Below are positions 31,489 through 34,344 of a DNA stretch of 34,344 bases, in pieces. The notes under the pieces are model-generated. The model made no database searches, had not been told where the DNA came from, and was given only the letters and a program-made list of their open reading frames with translations. This DNA comes from Zoogloea sp. (GTDB lineage Bacteria; Pseudomonadota; Gammaproteobacteria; Burkholderiales; Rhodocyclaceae). Numbering within the stretch: position 1 is the stretch's first letter; each line of letters opens with the position of its first letter. The stretch covers positions 1 through 34,344 of the forward strand of contig NZ_JAOAUU010000157.1 in NCBI RefSeq assembly GCF_030157465.1. The letters run 5' to 3'. Both the position numbers and the translations under genes were made by a program.

Positions 31489-34344
31489 ATGTTCGACACC
31501 CTCATCACCCTCGCCCTGCGCCAGCGCGCCTTCATCATCATCGCCGCGCTGGCGCTGCTCGGTTACGGCCTCTACGCCGTCAGCCAGATTTCCATCGAAG
31601 CCTTTCCCGACGTGCAGGACGTGCAGGTGCAGGTCGTCACCCAGGCCATCGGCCAGGCGCCGGAAGAAGTCGAGCGCACCATCTCGCTGCCCATCGAGCG
31701 CGAGATGAGCGGCGTGCCCGGCATGACCCAGCTGCGCTCGGTGTCGATCACCGGCCTGTCGGTGGTCACCCTCACCTTCAACGACAAGACAGCCGATTAT
31801 TTCGCCCGCCAGCAGGTGCTCGAACGCCTGCAAACCGTGAGCCTGCCGCAGGGCGCCCAGCCGGTGCTGGCCCCGCTGACCACGGCGGTCGGCGAAATCT
31901 ACCGCTACGTGCTCGAAGCCCCGCCCACCGCCAGCCGCGAGGAAATCCGCGCGATCCAGGACTGGACCGTGCGCCCCGCGCTGCGCATGGTGCCGGGCAT
32001 TGCCGAAGTGGTGAGCTTCGGCGGCGCGATCCGCGAAATCCAGGTGCTCATCGAACCCGAACTGCTGCGCAAATACTCGGTCACCCTCGACGAAGTCACC
32101 CAGGCGCTCGCCAATTCCAGCGCCAACGGCAGCGGCGGCCTGATGCGCCGCGGCGACGAAGCCCTGGTGGTGCGCACCCTCGGCCTGTTCAACAACCTCG
32201 ACGACGTGCGCGACGTGGTGGTGGTGGCCCGCGACGGCAAGCCGGTGCGCATCAGCGACGTGGCCGAAGTGGTTGCCGGCGCCCGCCCCCGCTCCGGCAT
32301 CGTCGCCTTCAACGACCGCGACGACGTGGTCGAAGGCATCGTCCAGATGACCAAGGGCGGCAACGCCGCGCGGATTGTCGAAGCCCTCAAGCTCAAGGTG
32401 GACGAGGTCAACGCCCGCCTGCCCGAAGGCTACAGCCTGCGCCCGATCTACCAGCGCACCGAACTCATCGCCCACACCGTGGCCACCGTGGGCGAAAACC
32501 TGCTGGTCGGCGCGGTGCTGGTCACCGCCATCCTGCTGGGCTTCCTGCGCAACCTGCGGGCAGCGATCATCGTTGCGGCGGTGATTCCGCTGTCGCTGCT
32601 GTTCGCCTTCATCCTGATGCACGCCATGGGCGTGTCGGCCAACCTGATCTCGCTGGGCGCGGTGGACTTCGGCGTGATCATCGACAGCGCGGTGGTGATG
32701 GTCGAAGCCCTGATGGTGCGTCTGGCCGTGGAAAACCACGTCGAACACCACGGCATCGCCTCGCCGGTGGGGCGGCGCATTCACGCCCTCAAGCAAACCT
32801 GTATCGAACTCGGCACGCCGATCATGTTCTCGAAGGCCATCATCATCGTCGCCTTCCTGCCCATCTTCACCTTCCAGCGCATGGAGGGCCGCATCTTCAC
32901 CCCGGTGGCGCTGACCCTCTCCTTCGCGCTGCTCGGCGGCCTGATCCTGACCCTCACGCTGGTGCCGACCCTGCTCTCCTACGCCCTCAACAAGGAGGAC
33001 ATGGCCGAAAAGGAAAGCCCCTGGCTGCACCGCCTGCAGGAAGGCTATCGCGCGCTGCTGGTGCGCCTGCAAACGCGCCGCCGGCAGTTGATCGGCGCCT
33101 CGGTGGCCTCCCTCGCCGTCGCCCTGGCCCTCGCTCCGCTGCTCGGCTCCGAGTTTCTGCCCAAGCTCGACGAAGGCAACATCTGGCTCACCATCAGCCT
33201 GCCCCAATCCTCCGGCCTCTCCAACACCAAGGAGATCGAGCGCAAGGTGCGCTCGGCCCTCTCCACCTACCCGGAGGTGAAGGCCATCATCACCCACGTC
33301 GGCCGCCCCGACGACGGCACCGACCCCAAGGGGCCCAACAACATCGAAATCCTGGTGGATCTCAAGCCCCGCGACGAATGGCGCTTTGCCACCAAGGACG
33401 CGCTGGTGGACAGCATGTCGGGCAAACTCGCGGCCATTCCCGGCCTGCCCACCAACTTCTCGCAGGTCATCCAGGACAGCGTCGAGGAATCCCTCTCCGG
33501 CGCCAAGGGCGAAATCGCGGTCAAGGTTTTCGGCCCCGACCTGCAGGTGCTCGAAACCAAGGGCAACCAGATCGCCGGCGTGCTCAACCGCATCCAGGGC
33601 TCGGCCGACGTGGCCGCCCTGCCGGTGGGCGGGCAGAGCGAGGTGGATATCCGCCTGCGCCGTGAAGCCCTGGCCCGCTACGACATCAACGTCACCGATG
33701 TGAACACCATGATCCAGACCGCCCTTGGCGGCAGCACGGTCAATGTGTTTTACGACGGCGAACGCCGCTATGACGTCAGCCTGCGCTTCGGGCCCGACTT
33801 CCGCGACCAGGTGGACGACATCGCCAGCCTGCCGGTCGCCCTGCCGGGCGGCCACGGCAGCATTCCGCTGGGCGACCTGGCCGACGTGGAGCTGCGCCAG
33901 GGCGCCTCGCGCATCCAGCGCGAAGCGGGCAGCCGCAACGTCATCGTCAAGGCCAACCTGCGCGGCCGCGACCAGGGCAGCTTTGTTGCCGAAGCCCAGC
34001 AAAAGGTGGCCGCCGAAGTCACCCTGCCGGCCGGCTACAGCGTCACCTGGGGCGGCCAGTTCGAAAACCAGCAGCGCGCCATGGGCCGCCTCAAGCTCAT
34101 CGTGCCGATCACCCTGGGCTTGATCTTCTCGCTGCTGTTCTGGGCCTTCCGCGACATCCGCCCGGCCATGCTGGTGCTCTCGATGGTGCCCTTCACGCTG
34201 ATCGGCGGCTTTGCCGGGCTGGCGCTGGCCGGCCTGCACCTGTCGGTGTCATCGGCCGTGGGCTTCATCGCCGTGGCCGGCATCTCGGTGCAGAATGGCG
34301 TGATCATGGTTGAACAAGTCATCGAAATCGCCCGCCGCGGCGCC
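31489..34344 (+). CDS. Heavy-metal RND pump, CzcA-like (3' end outside window)
   Basis: 952 codons are visible and open to the window edge; full-length pumps have about 1030-1060. It starts MFDTLITLALRQRAFIIIAALALL, followed by the first periplasmic porter domain (IEAFPDVQDVQVQVVTQA). The metal-RND signature DFGVIIDSAVVMVEA in membrane helix 4 has D393, D399 and E406 with the same spacing as D402/D408/E415 of CzcA, needed for proton coupling. The last visible segment, VGFIAVAGISVQNGVIMVEQVI, belongs to helices 10-11. It drives divalent metal export (Zn/Co/Cd/Ni type) with the two upstream proteins. It starts 6 bases after the adaptor stop. Confidence 0.93.
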   Translation, partial: MFDTLITLALRQRAFIIIAALALLGYGLYAVSQISIEAFPDVQDVQVQVVTQAIGQAPEEVERTISLPIEREMSGVPGMTQLRSVSITGLSVVTLTFNDKTADYFARQQVLERLQTVSLPQGAQPVLAPLTTAVGEIYRYVLEAPPTASREEIRAIQDWTVRPALRMVPGIAEVVSFGGAIREIQVLIEPELLRKYSVTLDEVTQALANSSANGSGGLMRRGDEALVVRTLGLFNNLDDVRDVVVVARDGKPVRISDVAEVVAGARPRSGIVAFNDRDDVVEGIVQMTKGGNAARIVEALKLKVDEVNARLPEGYSLRPIYQRTELIAHTVATVGENLLVGAVLVTAILLGFLRNLRAAIIVAAVIPLSLLFAFILMHAMGVSANLISLGAVDFGVIIDSAVVMVEALMVRLAVENHVEHHGIASPVGRRIHALKQTCIELGTPIMFSKAIIIVAFLPIFTFQRMEGRIFTPVALTLSFALLGGLILTLTLVPTLLSYALNKEDMAEKESPWLHRLQEGYRALLVRLQTRRRQLIGASVASLAVALALAPLLGSEFLPKLDEGNIWLTISLPQSSGLSNTKEIERKVRSALSTYPEVKAIITHVGRPDDGTDPKGPNNIEILVDLKPRDEWRFATKDALVDSMSGKLAAIPGLPTNFSQVIQDSVEESLSGAKGEIAVKVFGPDLQVLETKGNQIAGVLNRIQGSADVAALPVGGQSEVDIRLRREALARYDINVTDVNTMIQTALGGSTVNVFYDGERRYDVSLRFGPDFRDQVDDIASLPVALPGGHGSIPLGDLADVELRQGASRIQREAGSRNVIVKANLRGRDQGSFVAEAQQKVAAEVTLPAGYSVTWGGQFENQQRAMGRLKLIVPITLGLIFSLLFWAFRDIRPAMLVLSMVPFTLIGGFAGLALAGLHLSVSSAVGFIAVAGISVQNGVIMVEQVIEIARRGA

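Noticed and set aside
30825..33665. 946-codon plus-strand frame, Arg/Pro-rich
   Set aside because: Out-of-frame reading of the adaptor and pump genes; no domain recognised.
30223..34239. 1338-codon minus-strand frame across the RND pump and adaptor genes
   Set aside because: Low-complexity His/Asp/Gly/Ala shadow of the metal RND genes, which have clear family motifs on the plus strand.

Overview
The window looks like a piece of a GC-rich betaproteobacterial chromosome. A Rhodocyclales relative (Thauera/Azoarcus/Denitromonas-like) is my best guess. The lineage is inferred from gene style (HrcA/CIRCE-controlled groESL, a DUF2058 protein, a pseudo-receiver/small-GTPase pair, HME-RND efflux, a multiheme cytochrome); no marker gene fixes it. 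No tRNA, rRNA or CRISPR array was seen.

Layout. 1-1652: groES and the first part of groEL on the minus strand, with a sigma70/sigma32-like promoter and a perfect CIRCE operator. 1653-5148: an accessory strip with IS66 transposase debris, a lone octaheme c-type cytochrome gene of visibly lower GC, an internally deleted IS66 copy, and an inverted pair of REP palindromes. 5149-12994: a complete plus-strand indole-3-acetate (IAA) catabolic operon in the order iacH-A-B-I-C-D-E-F-G, followed by a gene for a duplicated 4-oxalocrotonate-tautomerase-like protein. 13240-19397: a branched-chain-amino-acid-type ABC importer (binding protein, LivH, a LivM-LivG fusion, LivF), a hemerythrin-domain protein and a MarR regulator that is the best candidate for IacR. 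19422-20483: a minus-strand membrane protein with a C-terminal zinc ribbon. 20822-28146: a pseudo-receiver protein, a small GTPase, then a three-gene split phosphorelay (Cache-PAS histidine kinase, receiver-histidine kinase, HPt-REC-REC-GGDEF diguanylate cyclase). 28278-28814: a DUF2058 protein. 29057-34344: an outer-membrane factor, periplasmic adaptor and CzcA-like pump of a heavy-metal RND system, with the pump cut by the window end.

How the genes fit together. The importer probably brings IAA or a related indolic acid to the cytoplasm. IacA with flavin reductase IacG starts the attack on the indole ring, IacE and the small proteins process the intermediates, and the IacC/D Rieske oxygenase with reductase IacF yields catechol. 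A similar palindrome (sharing CGTGAAAAATCA) lies upstream of both iacH and the binding-protein gene and could be the MarR operator joining the catabolic and transport operons. The points most worth a second look are the tandem tautomerase attached to iac, the importer with its fused permease-ATPase, the shared operator, the split c-di-GMP phosphorelay with matching kinase tails, and the cytochrome gene set among IS66 debris.
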